A stretch of 64,000 nt of DNA. It comes from DASZTV01 sp035548125 (GTDB taxonomy: Bacteria > Actinomycetota > Actinomycetes > JAFAQI01). The notes under the pieces were generated by a model. The model saw nothing but the letters and a program-made list of their open reading frames with translations. It was not told the DNA's origin and ran no database searches. Location of the stretch: assembly GCA_035548125.1 (NCBI GenBank), contig DASZTV010000063.1, positions 24,585 through 88,584 on the forward strand. The letters run 5' to 3'. Below are positions 49,720 through 57,671 of the stretch, piece after piece. The first letter of the stretch is position 1; every line of letters begins with the position of its first letter. Position numbers and translations under genes: made by a program.

Positions 49720-49740
49720 TCTGCTAAAACACAAAACACT

Positions 49741-51009
49741 GTGACCGGGCACACCCTGAAACTGCTCACCATCCCGCTGTTCACCGGGATCATCGGCTAC
49801 GTCACCAACTGGAGTGGCGTGGTGATGCTGTTCTACCCGGTGCACTTCCGCGGGATCCGGCTGCGGCCGCTCGCGCCGTTCGTCGGGTTGCTGCCGCGCC
49901 GGATCCAGCAGATCCCCGGCATCATGCAGGCCGGCCTCGGCTGGCAGGGCATCATCCCGTCTCGAGCAGCCAAGATGGGGTCGATAGCTGTCGACAAGGG
50001 CATCTCGAAGCTCGGCAGCCCGCGAGAGTTCTACGAACAGCTCGAGCCGGACAAGATCGCCGAGCAGATCCTCCTCAACTCGCGTCAGGACGTGCACGAC
50101 CTGGTCGACCGGATCATGGAGCGCGAACACGGTCAGCTGTGGCGCGACCTCCCGCCGCGTGCACGCGTTGCCATCCACGATCGCGTCGACACGCAGCTGC
50201 CGCAGGTCGTCGGTCAGGTCACGAAGGAGATCGGCGAGCACATCGACCAGCTCCTCGACATCAAGCTGATGGTGATCCGTCGGATCTCCGCGCAACCCGA
50301 GCTGGCGAACCGGATCTTCCTCGACGTCGGCCGCAAGGAGCTGAGGTTCATCCAGAACTTCGGCTTCGTGTTCGGTCTGATCCTCGGCATACCGCTCGCC
50401 TTCGTCACGGACGCCTTCCGGTACTGGTACCTGTTGCCGATCGGCGGGGTGCTGATCGGCTACGCGACCAACCTGGTCGGCATCTGGATGATCTTCGAGC
50501 CGGTCGCCCCGCGCCGGTTCCTCAAGCTGACGTTCCACGGTCTGTTCATGCGCCGCCAGCCAGAAGTGGCCGAGGTGTACGCCGGGATCATCGCCAACGA
50601 CATCGTGACCATCGCCAACATCGGCGACGACCTGATGAACGGGCCACGCTCCGACCGCACCCGGCGGCTGGTCGAGAACGCGCTGCGCCCGGCCGTCGAC
50701 GACGCGCTCGGCCGCGCCTCGGGGCTGGTGCGGGTCGCGATCGGTACGAAGACCTACGACGCGATCCGGGAGTCACTTGCCACCGAAGCCGTCGAGTACA
50801 CGATGACGCCCTTCACGGACCCGGAGTTCGGAGCTCGCCAGAACAAGGCGATCTTCACCCTGCTCGCCTCGCGGATGCGCACAATGGCACCGCACGACTT
50901 CGCGGAGATGCTACGGACGGCGATCAAGGAGGACGAGTGGCTGCTGTACCTGCACGGCGCCGTCCTCGGCTTCGGCGCCGGGTTGATCCACCTCGCGATC
51001 TTCGGTTGA
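49741..51009 (+). CDS. DUF445-family membrane protein
   Basis: The protein has 422 residues from the GTG at 49741; the open frame continues upstream through fprA and is ignored. LLTIPLFTGIIGYVTNWSGVVMLF is the family's hallmark first helix, repeated in reduced form by LLPIGGVLIGYATNLVGIWMIF near residue 236. The region between is amphipathic and helical with many charged residues (EQLEPDKIAEQILL). A C-terminal helix ends the protein (YLHGAVLGFGAGLIHLAIF). Bacterial members (YheB, YjiN) are poorly understood. The 21-base gap to fprA is AT-rich and may hold a leaderless promoter. Confidence 0.85.
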   Translation: MTGHTLKLLTIPLFTGIIGYVTNWSGVVMLFYPVHFRGIRLRPLAPFVGLLPRRIQQIPGIMQAGLGWQGIIPSRAAKMGSIAVDKGISKLGSPREFYEQLEPDKIAEQILLNSRQDVHDLVDRIMEREHGQLWRDLPPRARVAIHDRVDTQLPQVVGQVTKEIGEHIDQLLDIKLMVIRRISAQPELANRIFLDVGRKELRFIQNFGFVFGLILGIPLAFVTDAFRYWYLLPIGGVLIGYATNLVGIWMIFEPVAPRRFLKLTFHGLFMRRQPEVAEVYAGIIANDIVTIANIGDDLMNGPRSDRTRRLVENALRPAVDDALGRASGLVRVAIGTKTYDAIRESLATEAVEYTMTPFTDPEFGARQNKAIFTLLASRMRTMAPHDFAEMLRTAIKEDEWLLYLHGAVLGFGAGLIHLAIFG

Positions 51010-51016
51010 ACGTCTC

Positions 51017-51820
51017 GTGACGGAGCGACCGGTCGTCCCTGAGGTCGTCGGCGCGGACAACCAGGACGTCAACACGATCATTCGCGCGGCGCCGTCACTC
51101 GCGCGGTTTGCGGTCGCCGCGTGGTGGCGGACGACCGAATGGTCGATCGGCGCCGCCGTCAACACCGGCAACCGAGTGTTCAGCGCCGTCGTCTCCGGCC
51201 AGTCCCCTGGCGTCGTTCTCGCCACCCTCGGCAACGAGCTGCGCAGCAACCTTCGCCAGATCCTCGGCATCGTCGACATGCCCTCGATGCCGGGTGCGAG
51301 CATCGTCAACCGCGTCATCCCGGCCGAGCCCGTGGTGCAGGTCGTCGAGCGGCCACTCCGCGAGATCGGCGCCGAGCTGCTCCAACGCTCGGGGGACATG
51401 TCCTACGACGACGAGCTGCATCCCGCCTACATCCGGATCCTGGCGGACCTCGCGCCGGACGAGGCACGCATTCTCCGTCTGCTCGCCACTGAAGGGTCGC
51501 AGCCGTCGGTCGACGTTCGCACCAGCCGTCCGCTCAACGTCGCCACCCAGCTGGTCGCGCCCGGGCTCACGATGATCGGGGCCCAGGCCGGTGTCCGCCA
51601 TGGCGACCGGGTGCCGGCGTACCTGAACAACCTGTTCCGGCTCGGTTTGATCTGGTTCTCGCGGGAGCCGGTCGCCGACCGGCTGCGCTACCAGGTGCTC
51701 GAGGCCCAGCCCGACGTCTCCGCCGCGCTGAAGGAGGCCGGCCGCGGCCGCACCATCCGCCGCAGCATCGAGCTCACCCCGTTCGGTGAGGACTTCTGCA
51801 AGACCTGCCTGCCGCTCTGA
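51017..51820 (+). CDS. DUF4393-like (Abi-alpha) protein, unnamed
   Basis: The protein has 267 residues from the GTG at 51017, 7 bases after the DUF445 stop. It opens with a helical segment AAWWRTTEWSIGAAVNTGNRV and contains DELHPAYIRILADLAPDEARILRLLA near residue 133, a motif I associate with the DUF4393/Abi-alpha family. The C-terminal part YLNNLFRLGLIWFSREPV and RRSIELTPFGEDFCKTCLP resembles the winged end of that family. It is soluble or loosely membrane-bound. The pair with DUF445 suggests a joint role, possibly at the envelope. A phage-defence role is only a guess from the family name. Confidence 0.6.
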   Translation: MTERPVVPEVVGADNQDVNTIIRAAPSLARFAVAAWWRTTEWSIGAAVNTGNRVFSAVVSGQSPGVVLATLGNELRSNLRQILGIVDMPSMPGASIVNRVIPAEPVVQVVERPLREIGAELLQRSGDMSYDDELHPAYIRILADLAPDEARILRLLATEGSQPSVDVRTSRPLNVATQLVAPGLTMIGAQAGVRHGDRVPAYLNNLFRLGLIWFSREPVADRLRYQVLEAQPDVSAALKEAGRGRTIRRSIELTPFGEDFCKTCLPL

Positions 51821-51856
51821 GCAGTCCGCGACCGTTGCGCATCCCGCTCGGCCTTG

Positions 51857-53875
51857 CTAGCTCCTGACGAGGGACTCCAGCGCGTCCACCGCGGTGTGCA
51901 CCGAGGCATCGTCTGGCGGGCCTTCCCCATAGAGCTCCTGCTCGAGGGCGAGCACCGCCGTTCCCATGCCGGGGGTCTCGCCACCGACGCGCTGCAGGTA
52001 CTGCCGCGGCGTCTCGGCCAGTGCCCGAGGGGGTGGCCCGTGCCGGTCGCGCGTGACCCGCAGGTACGCCGCGAGTACCGGACCGGGCGGGGTGCCGGCC
52101 AGCCGGCGCCGGCCGGGCCACGGCAAGCCGACCCCGCCCATCATCGATCGCACGATCCAGCCGACCAGCACGAGGACAGCGGCACCGAGCACCGCCAGCG
52201 AGAGCCGGCCTCCTGGTAGCGCGGACGCCGCCGCGTTGAACGCTCGCGAGAACAGCGACTCGCCGGAGCCCGCGGTGTCGGCCAGCTGCGCGCCCGCGGT
52301 CGGGTCGACCGGCGACCACCCGATACCCGGGTAGTACACCTCGACCCAGGCGTGGGCGTTCTGCTCCGTGTACAGCCGCGACGACCCCTCCTTCACGCCG
52401 TACGCCAGGCCACTGACCAACCGCGCCGGCACGCCGAGCGTCCGCAACATCACGGTTTCGGCAGAGGCGAACAACTCGCAGAAACCTTGGTGGGTACGGA
52501 ACAGGAAATCGTCGACCGCATCCACCCCGCGCGGCGCGATCGGAGCGTTCAGCGTGTAGGTCTCGTTCGCGAGGAGGTACTTCTCGATCGCAGTGACCTG
52601 CTGGTAGCGGTTGCCCGCTCCGGCGGTGATCCGGTGCGCCAGGTCCGAGACCTCGGTGGGAACCTCTGCGGGCAGCGCGGTCCACACGGCGTCGGCGGGG
52701 TCGTCGCCGGACGCCGCCTCCAGGATCGATGGCCCGGTCGGAGCGACGACCGAGGTCACGGTGTATGACGTCAAGGGCGCGGCCGGGTTCTCGAACACCC
52801 GCACGTTCGCAGGACCGCGCACGATCTTGCGCACCTGGTTGCCCGATGCCTTCAGATGAGTCGGGACGCCCGGCGACCAGATCAGCCCTCCGGCAGCGCC
52901 CGGCTCGATCGACACCGCATCGCGGCGAGTAGTGCCGCCCTTCGGTGGCGGGTCGTCGGCGATCTTCGGCACCGCTGCCGACGGGCCGTCTACCGCGGCA
53001 GGCGCACCGGAGGGGTTGACCCACGACGTGCCGGTGTAGGTACGGAAGAACGTGCCGCGCCAGAGCGGCGGCGCGTCGTTGGAGACGCGAAGCAGCGGGG
53101 TGTCCGGCAGGGATCCGCGGACGAGCAGGCTCAGGTCGCCGAAGCCCTGCGTGTCGACACCGACCTGCTGCCGGTCGGCGAGCGCCAGGTTGGCCTGCTG
53201 CACGTGGCTCACGAGGGCGCGAGCCAGGTCCCCGCCACCGAGGCCGGTGGGCAGCAGGAAGAAGACGATGGCGCCCGCGATCAAGGTCGACGCGACAGGC
53301 CCGAGCTGGTCGAGCTGCCGGAACATCCGCGGGCCGTCGCGGCGCGGCACACCGACCACCTGGGCGGACACCGCCCCGTTCGCGTACGCCGCGGTCGTCT
53401 GGACCTTCGCGATCGCGATCAACGCGACCACCCAGGCGACGACCAGCATCGCTCCGGTGCTCACGTTCTTCGCACCAGCGGCCGCGGCGACGAGCACGCC
53501 CGTCGTGACCGTCAGCCACACCCGGTGTTCGCGCGGAGTGCGCGCCTGCGGCGCCATGATCAGCGACAGCACGACCAACGCCTCGCTGAGTGAGCGCAGC
53601 GTTGCGGTCGGGTCGATGATCCCTTCGCGGCCGCGGCTGATCGTGCGAACCGCGATGATCGTCGAGAACAGGGCGACGCTGGCCACGCCCGCGTTGCGCG
53701 TGAGGATTGCGCGGCGCGGGTCCACCGGCCCGTTCGGCCGTGAGACGGCAACGGTCAGCGCGAGGGTCAGCGGGAGCGCCCACCACGGCACCATCCCGGC
53801 GGCGGTTGCCGCCACCTGCGCGATCGCGCAGGCGGCTCCGCACCAGATGCGGGCCCGGATCTCGTGGGCGGTCAT
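51857..53875 (-). CDS. Membrane-bound transglutaminase-like protein (DUF3488/DUF4129 type)
   Basis: The protein has 672 residues; its ATG at 53875 overlaps the DUF58 stop. Residues 1-205 hold about six membrane helices. The extracytoplasmic part (about 215-540) ends in a transglutaminase core: GFCELFASAETVMLRTLGVP with the catalytic cysteine near residue 450, NAHAWVEVYYPG with the histidine, and PVDPTAG with the aspartate. All three are present. A helix near 565 (LSLAVLGAAVLVLVGWIV) leads to a cytoplasmic DUF4129-like tail with AETPRQYLQRVG. The order MoxR, DUF58, transglutaminase is a well-known operon; the exact reaction is not known. It may process envelope peptides. Confidence 0.9.
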   Translation of the reverse strand: MTAHEIRARIWCGAACAIAQVAATAAGMVPWWALPLTLALTVAVSRPNGPVDPRRAILTRNAGVASVALFSTIIAVRTISRGREGIIDPTATLRSLSEALVVLSLIMAPQARTPREHRVWLTVTTGVLVAAAAGAKNVSTGAMLVVAWVVALIAIAKVQTTAAYANGAVSAQVVGVPRRDGPRMFRQLDQLGPVASTLIAGAIVFFLLPTGLGGGDLARALVSHVQQANLALADRQQVGVDTQGFGDLSLLVRGSLPDTPLLRVSNDAPPLWRGTFFRTYTGTSWVNPSGAPAAVDGPSAAVPKIADDPPPKGGTTRRDAVSIEPGAAGGLIWSPGVPTHLKASGNQVRKIVRGPANVRVFENPAAPLTSYTVTSVVAPTGPSILEAASGDDPADAVWTALPAEVPTEVSDLAHRITAGAGNRYQQVTAIEKYLLANETYTLNAPIAPRGVDAVDDFLFRTHQGFCELFASAETVMLRTLGVPARLVSGLAYGVKEGSSRLYTEQNAHAWVEVYYPGIGWSPVDPTAGAQLADTAGSGESLFSRAFNAAASALPGGRLSLAVLGAAVLVLVGWIVRSMMGGVGLPWPGRRRLAGTPPGPVLAAYLRVTRDRHGPPPRALAETPRQYLQRVGGETPGMGTAVLALEQELYGEGPPDDASVHTAVDALESLVRS

Positions 53876-54969
53876 CGCACCGCCATCGCCGCGAGATCAG
53901 CGGCGCCGACCACCGCTCCGGCACCGCCGCCGCGTGCCGCAGTGGCTACGTGCTCCGGCAGCGCGGCCTTGCCGAGCCAGACGACGATCGCGCCGGCGCC
54001 GGCCAGCTGCATCGCCGATCGAAGCTGCTCGCCGCTCGGCATCCGGTCCGGATCGATGTCGGCGAACCAGTCCATCGCGTCGACCGGACGTGTCACGGGG
54101 GCGGGCTCTCCCTCGCCGACCAGGACCACGCCGCGCCCGTCCCGCAACGCGCGCAGCGCGGTCGCGGCAACCCGCGCGAGCAACAGTTCCTGCGCCTCGC
54201 TGTCGGCGAGCGGCCCGGCGACCACGAGCAGCGTCGGGTACCCCGGGCGCTCGCGCTCCATCACGACCAGCTGGTTGCGACGGGCCGACGCCCGCCAGTG
54301 AATCGCGGACCGCGCATCGCCCGGCCGCCACTCGCGGATCCCGAAGAAGTCGACACCACTGCCGCTCCGCGAAGCGGAAGAACGTCCGTACGCCTCCCCT
54401 GCCGCACTGTCGGGCAACCGCAGCGGCGTCGCGGGCGCGGGGTGGACCCATCCGGTCTCCGGCAGCATCACCCGCGCCTTGCGCACCCAGCCGCCGAGCG
54501 GGGAGTACGCCTCCATCTCGACCCGCCCGCCGTGCCGGTAACAGCCACGACGGAGCGGCATCGCCACACGCTCACCGATCGCCCGCTCACCGGCTCGCAA
54601 CGACGGCGTCACGTAACGACCGATGTCGAGGCCCGGCGCGTGGTCGATCAGAACGATCGGGCGGCGACCGCCGAGCCGGCCACCTCGTGACGTCACGCTG
54701 AGCTGGACGGCGGCCTCGACGCCGACCGCCATGCGCGAAGGGGTTCGCCGCTCGACGTCGTCGAGGGCCGCGCCCGGTGTGAGGAGCGCGTCACCGATCA
54801 CCGCGCCGACGGCCGCGGCCGCCGCGAGCGCGACCCCCGAGGAGTGGATCAACCGGCCGAGCAGCTCGAGGACGCCGGCCAGCAGGAGAAGCAACGACGT
54901 ACTGCGGGTCGGGCGCGGCAACAGCCGGATCCGTTGCAGGACCCGGTTCGGAGGTCGGGCCTCAGACAC
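53872..54969 (-). CDS. DUF58 protein
   Basis: The protein has 365 residues from the ATG at 54969. Two membrane helices lie near residues 25-60 (SLLLLLAGVLELLG, ALAAAAAVGAVIG). The conserved DUF58 core IREWRPGDARSAIHWRASAR lies near residue 209, where membrane-associated von Willebrand-like partners bind. The C-terminal part is a Rossmann-like vWA remnant (TLLVVAGPLADSEAQELL). It follows MoxR by 19 bases and overlaps the transglutaminase gene. DUF58 proteins are thought to be handled by the MoxR AAA chaperone. Confidence 0.9.
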   Translation of the reverse strand: MSEARPPNRVLQRIRLLPRPTRSTSLLLLLAGVLELLGRLIHSSGVALAAAAAVGAVIGDALLTPGAALDDVERRTPSRMAVGVEAAVQLSVTSRGGRLGGRRPIVLIDHAPGLDIGRYVTPSLRAGERAIGERVAMPLRRGCYRHGGRVEMEAYSPLGGWVRKARVMLPETGWVHPAPATPLRLPDSAAGEAYGRSSASRSGSGVDFFGIREWRPGDARSAIHWRASARRNQLVVMERERPGYPTLLVVAGPLADSEAQELLLARVAATALRALRDGRGVVLVGEGEPAPVTRPVDAMDWFADIDPDRMPSGEQLRSAMQLAGAGAIVVWLGKAALPEHVATAARGGGAGAVVGAADLAAMAVR

Positions 54970-54988
54970 CCGGCGGTCTCATGGCGGG

Positions 54989-55957
54989 CTAAGCGCCCGA
55001 CAGGGGCGCCGGAACGCGGGCGACGATGTCGGCGATCACGTGCTGGCCGCGGGCATGGCCGCCGTCGTCACCTGACATCACGAGCCGGTGCGACAGGACG
55101 GGAAGGGCGAGCGCCTTGATGTCATCCGGGAGCACATGGGGCCGGCCCTGCAGGATCGTGCGGGCCTGCGCGCAACGGACCAAGGCGATGGCCGCGCGGG
55201 TGCTGGCGCCGATCGCCACTCCGGGGTAGCTGCGGGTTGCGGCGACCACCGCTACGGCGTACCCCAGCACCGCGTCTGCGACGTGCACGCTGCGCACCGC
55301 ACCCCGCAACGCCGGCATCTCGCCGGCCTTCATCACGGCGTGCAGGGTGTCGACGGTCGGTGCGACGAGCTGCTCGCGCACGATCTGCCGCTCGACGTCC
55401 TCCGCGTTGGGCCCGGGATGGACCAACACCGTGAACCGGTCGAGCTGACCTTCGGGCAGCGGGTAGGTTCCCCACTGCTCGAACGGGTTCTGCGTCGCCA
55501 GGAGCACGAACGGATCCGGCAGCGCGTGCCGGACGCCGTCCACCGTCACCGCCGACTCGTCCATCGCCTCGAGCAGCGCGGACTGGGTACGGGGCGAGGC
55601 CCGGTTGAGCTCGTCGACCAGGACGACGTTGGCAAACAGCGGACCCGGGACGAAGGAGAACGCGCTGCGCGATGGCTCCCAGACCGACGAGCCGGTGATG
55701 TCGGCGGGCATCAGGTCCGCGGTGGCCTGCACCCGCCGGAAGCTGCCGCCGAGGGCGTGCGCAAGCGCTCGGGCCATGGTGGTCTTGCCGGACCCCGGGA
55801 CGTCCTCGATGAGGACGTGGCCGCCGGCGATCACCGCGGCAACCGTGAGCTCCACCGCGGCACGACGGCCGAGCACGACCTGCTCGACGGCGGCAACCAG
55901 CGCCTGAGCCTGCTCATGGGCAGACTCCGGCGGCGCCCCCAGTGGCGACGCCGTCAT
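54989..55957 (-). CDS. MoxR-family AAA ATPase
   Basis: The protein has 322 residues from the ATG at 55957. Walker A is EDVPGSGKTTMARALA near residue 55. Walker B is VVLVDELNRASPRTQSALLE near 112 with the ELNRAxP form diagnostic of MoxR, and sensor 1 is FVLLATQNPFEQWGTYPLPE near 150. The small C-terminal lid has the arginine in GASTRAAIALVRCAQ. It should remodel or assemble the DUF58 and transglutaminase partners. It is the first gene of a three-gene leftward operon. A TTGAAC/GAACTA promoter-like pair lies about 60-80 bases upstream. Confidence 0.93.
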   Translation of the reverse strand: MTASPLGAPPESAHEQAQALVAAVEQVVLGRRAAVELTVAAVIAGGHVLIEDVPGSGKTTMARALAHALGGSFRRVQATADLMPADITGSSVWEPSRSAFSFVPGPLFANVVLVDELNRASPRTQSALLEAMDESAVTVDGVRHALPDPFVLLATQNPFEQWGTYPLPEGQLDRFTVLVHPGPNAEDVERQIVREQLVAPTVDTLHAVMKAGEMPALRGAVRSVHVADAVLGYAVAVVAATRSYPGVAIGASTRAAIALVRCAQARTILQGRPHVLPDDIKALALPVLSHRLVMSGDDGGHARGQHVIADIVARVPAPLSGA

Positions 55958-56216
55958 GCCCGAGCCGACGCCGTCACGAGCGGGCCCTCCGGTTTCGGTA
56001 GATGACCGTTAGTTCGAACATCGGTCAGATCCGGTTCAAACTTCAACGACGCAGCCACGGGTCCGTCACTGCCTGACGAACTCGCGCACGGCGCCGATGG
56101 TCATGTCCGAGGGATTGCCCAGCCCGGCGGCGATCAAGCATGACCGCCCGATGCTGCGGCGCCACCGGATGCCGGCCGCGCAGCCTCGTGGCGTCCCCCA
56201 CCGCTTCATGACTAGA
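55958..56216. other. Largest gap; no confident gene
   Basis: This 259-base gap separates the MoxR gene and the sigma factor gene. It holds the promoter-like region at 56009-56040. A minus-strand frame from ATG 56209 to 56066 could encode 47 residues ending MTIGAVREFVRQ; it lacks a clear ribosome site and family resemblance, so I do not call it a gene. Confidence 0.5.
56009..56040 (-). promoter_or_regulatory. Candidate promoter of the MoxR operon
   Basis: On the minus strand TTGAAC (56039-56034) is followed after 18-19 bases by GAACTA/AACTAA (56015-56009). The perfect palindrome GTTCGAAC (56012-56019) overlaps the -10 region. Transcription would start about 45 bases before the MoxR ATG. The area is less GC-rich than its surroundings. 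Confidence 0.4.
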
Positions 56217-57074
56217 TCATGGCAAACCCTGCAGCTTGGCCGGGTTGAGCACCGAGGCGATACCCACCACGCGACCGTCGACGATGTCGAAGGACAACGT
56301 GGCAGTGGCCGCACCGGCCTCGAAGAACAGAAACCCGGGCCGGCCGTTGATCGTGGCGGCCCGGGTCTCGGTCTCCGCCGCGAACTCCGAGGCGACGGCC
56401 ACCAGGAACCGCGCGATCTTGCGCGGCCCGTGGATCGGCCGACGCGCCGCCTTCACGACGCCTCCGCCGTCGGTCCAGAGCACCGCGTCCTCGGACATCA
56501 GGGACATCAGGCCATCGAGGTCACCAGTCGCACACGCCGCGAGGAACTGCTCGGCAAGCGCCTCGCCGGCCTTACGGTCGGCGTCGAACCGGTGCCGCCG
56601 CTCGCCCACTCGACGCCTGGCACGGCTGACCAGCTGGCGGCATGCCGGTTCGCCGCGGTCGAGGATTCCGGACAGCTCCCCGTAGCCGTACCCGAACACC
56701 TCGTGCAGCAGGAACGCGGCGCGCTCAACCGGCGCCAGCTCCTCGAGGACCACGAGGAACGCCTGCGACAGCGAGTCGGCAAGCTCTGCTGCCGCGGCGG
56801 GCGGGTCGTCGGTGACCACGAGCGGCTCCGGCAGCCACGGTCCGACGTAGGACTCGCGGCGTACCCGCGCGGAGCGCAGCTCGTCGATGCACAGCCGCAC
56901 CACGATCGTGGTGAGGTACGACGGGCTCGAGGTGACCTCGCGCTCGCCGCGATCCTGCCAGCGCAGGTATGCCTCCGATACGACGTCCTCGGCATCTGCG
57001 ACGCTTCCCAGCATCCGGTAGGCGATGCCGACCAGCCGCGGCCGCTCCGCAACGAACTCGTCGACGTCGCTCAC
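56217..57074 (-). CDS. sigJ: ECF41-type sigma factor (SigJ-like) with SnoaL-like tail
   Basis: The protein has 285 residues from the GTG at 57074, which overlaps the stop of the CMD gene; the ATG at 57092 lies inside that gene. Sigma region 2 is PRLVGIAYRMLGSVADAEDV and SYLTTIVVRLCIDELRSA; region 4 is LEELAPVERAAFLLHEVFGY and YGELSGILD. The linker has WLPEPL and the C-terminal domain (170-285) has TDGGGVVKAARRP and the ending LNPAKL. These three short motifs identify group ECF41, whose fused SnoaL-like domain controls activity instead of an anti-sigma factor. The gene partner is also as expected. Confidence 0.92.
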   Translation of the reverse strand: MSDVDEFVAERPRLVGIAYRMLGSVADAEDVVSEAYLRWQDRGEREVTSSPSYLTTIVVRLCIDELRSARVRRESYVGPWLPEPLVVTDDPPAAAAELADSLSQAFLVVLEELAPVERAAFLLHEVFGYGYGELSGILDRGEPACRQLVSRARRRVGERRHRFDADRKAGEALAEQFLAACATGDLDGLMSLMSEDAVLWTDGGGVVKAARRPIHGPRKIARFLVAVASEFAAETETRAATINGRPGFLFFEAGAATATLSFDIVDGRVVGIASVLNPAKLQGLP

Positions 57075-57634
57075 GACGGCTGCAGTTCGCACTGCGCCGC
57101 AAACCCCTCGCTGTGCAGGCCGAGCGCGGCGTTGGTCCTCGACCGGTAGTTCTCGAGCGCCACCCAGCAGGCCAGCTCGACGATCTCCCGGTCGGAGAAC
57201 GACGCGTGCAGCCGCTTCACCAGGTCGTCGTCGATCACGACCGGCGTCGCGGTCGCGGCTTCGGCGTACTCGAGCACGACCCGCTCACGCTCGTCGTAGA
57301 CGTCGGACTCCCGCCACCGTGGCACCTCTCGCACCTTGCGAGGGTCGACGCCGCGCTGCATGCCTTCGTAGTACCCGAAATCAATGCACCACGAGCAGCC
57401 GATCTGCCCCGCGGTTGCCTGCTGCGCGAGCCATTGCAGATGCGGGTCGAGCGTGTGCCACCGCTTGCCCACCACGGTCTCCAGCGCGCCGTTCGCCATC
57501 AGCACGCCGTTGTGGTGCGCCAGCGCCCGCGCCGGGTCGACCACCTTCCCGAAGCGCTTTCTCGAGTAGCGCCAGGCGAAGCGCTGAATCATTCCGTGGG
57601 GCTGCTGGACCAGCGGGACCACAGGTTCAGTCAT
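57071..57634 (-). CDS. Carboxymuconolactone-decarboxylase-like protein (ECF41 partner)
   Basis: The protein has 187 residues from the ATG at 57634. AAGGAGA with a 6-base spacer makes this start certain and rejects the much longer frame. The AhpD/CMD fold carries GQIGCSWCIDFG near residue 78, the CxxC redox pair of this family, and a helical bundle on either side (ERERVVLEYAEAATATP, REIVELACWVALENY). Genes of this kind are the standard targets and neighbours of ECF41 sigma factors. It probably has peroxidase-like or decarboxylase activity; the exact reaction is unknown. The overlap with the sigma gene means they are co-expressed. Confidence 0.92.
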   Translation of the reverse strand: MTEPVVPLVQQPHGMIQRFAWRYSRKRFGKVVDPARALAHHNGVLMANGALETVVGKRWHTLDPHLQWLAQQATAGQIGCSWCIDFGYYEGMQRGVDPRKVREVPRWRESDVYDERERVVLEYAEAATATPVVIDDDLVKRLHASFSDREIVELACWVALENYRSRTNAALGLHSEGFAAQCELQPS

Positions 57635-57640
57635 CTCAGA

Positions 57641-57647
57641 TCTCCTT
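57641..57647 (-). promoter_or_regulatory. Consensus ribosome binding site of the CMD-like gene
   Basis: On the minus strand AAGGAGA (57647-57641) lies 6 bases before the ATG at 57634. It is the best ribosome site in the window and sets the start inside a longer open frame. Confidence 0.8.
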
Positions 57648-57671
57648 CCCTCTACCAGGAAGACGAGACAG

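Noticed and set aside
56066..56209. 47-residue minus-strand frame after the sigma factor gene
   Set aside because: No ribosome site, no recognised family, Arg-rich composition; kept only as a note on the gap.
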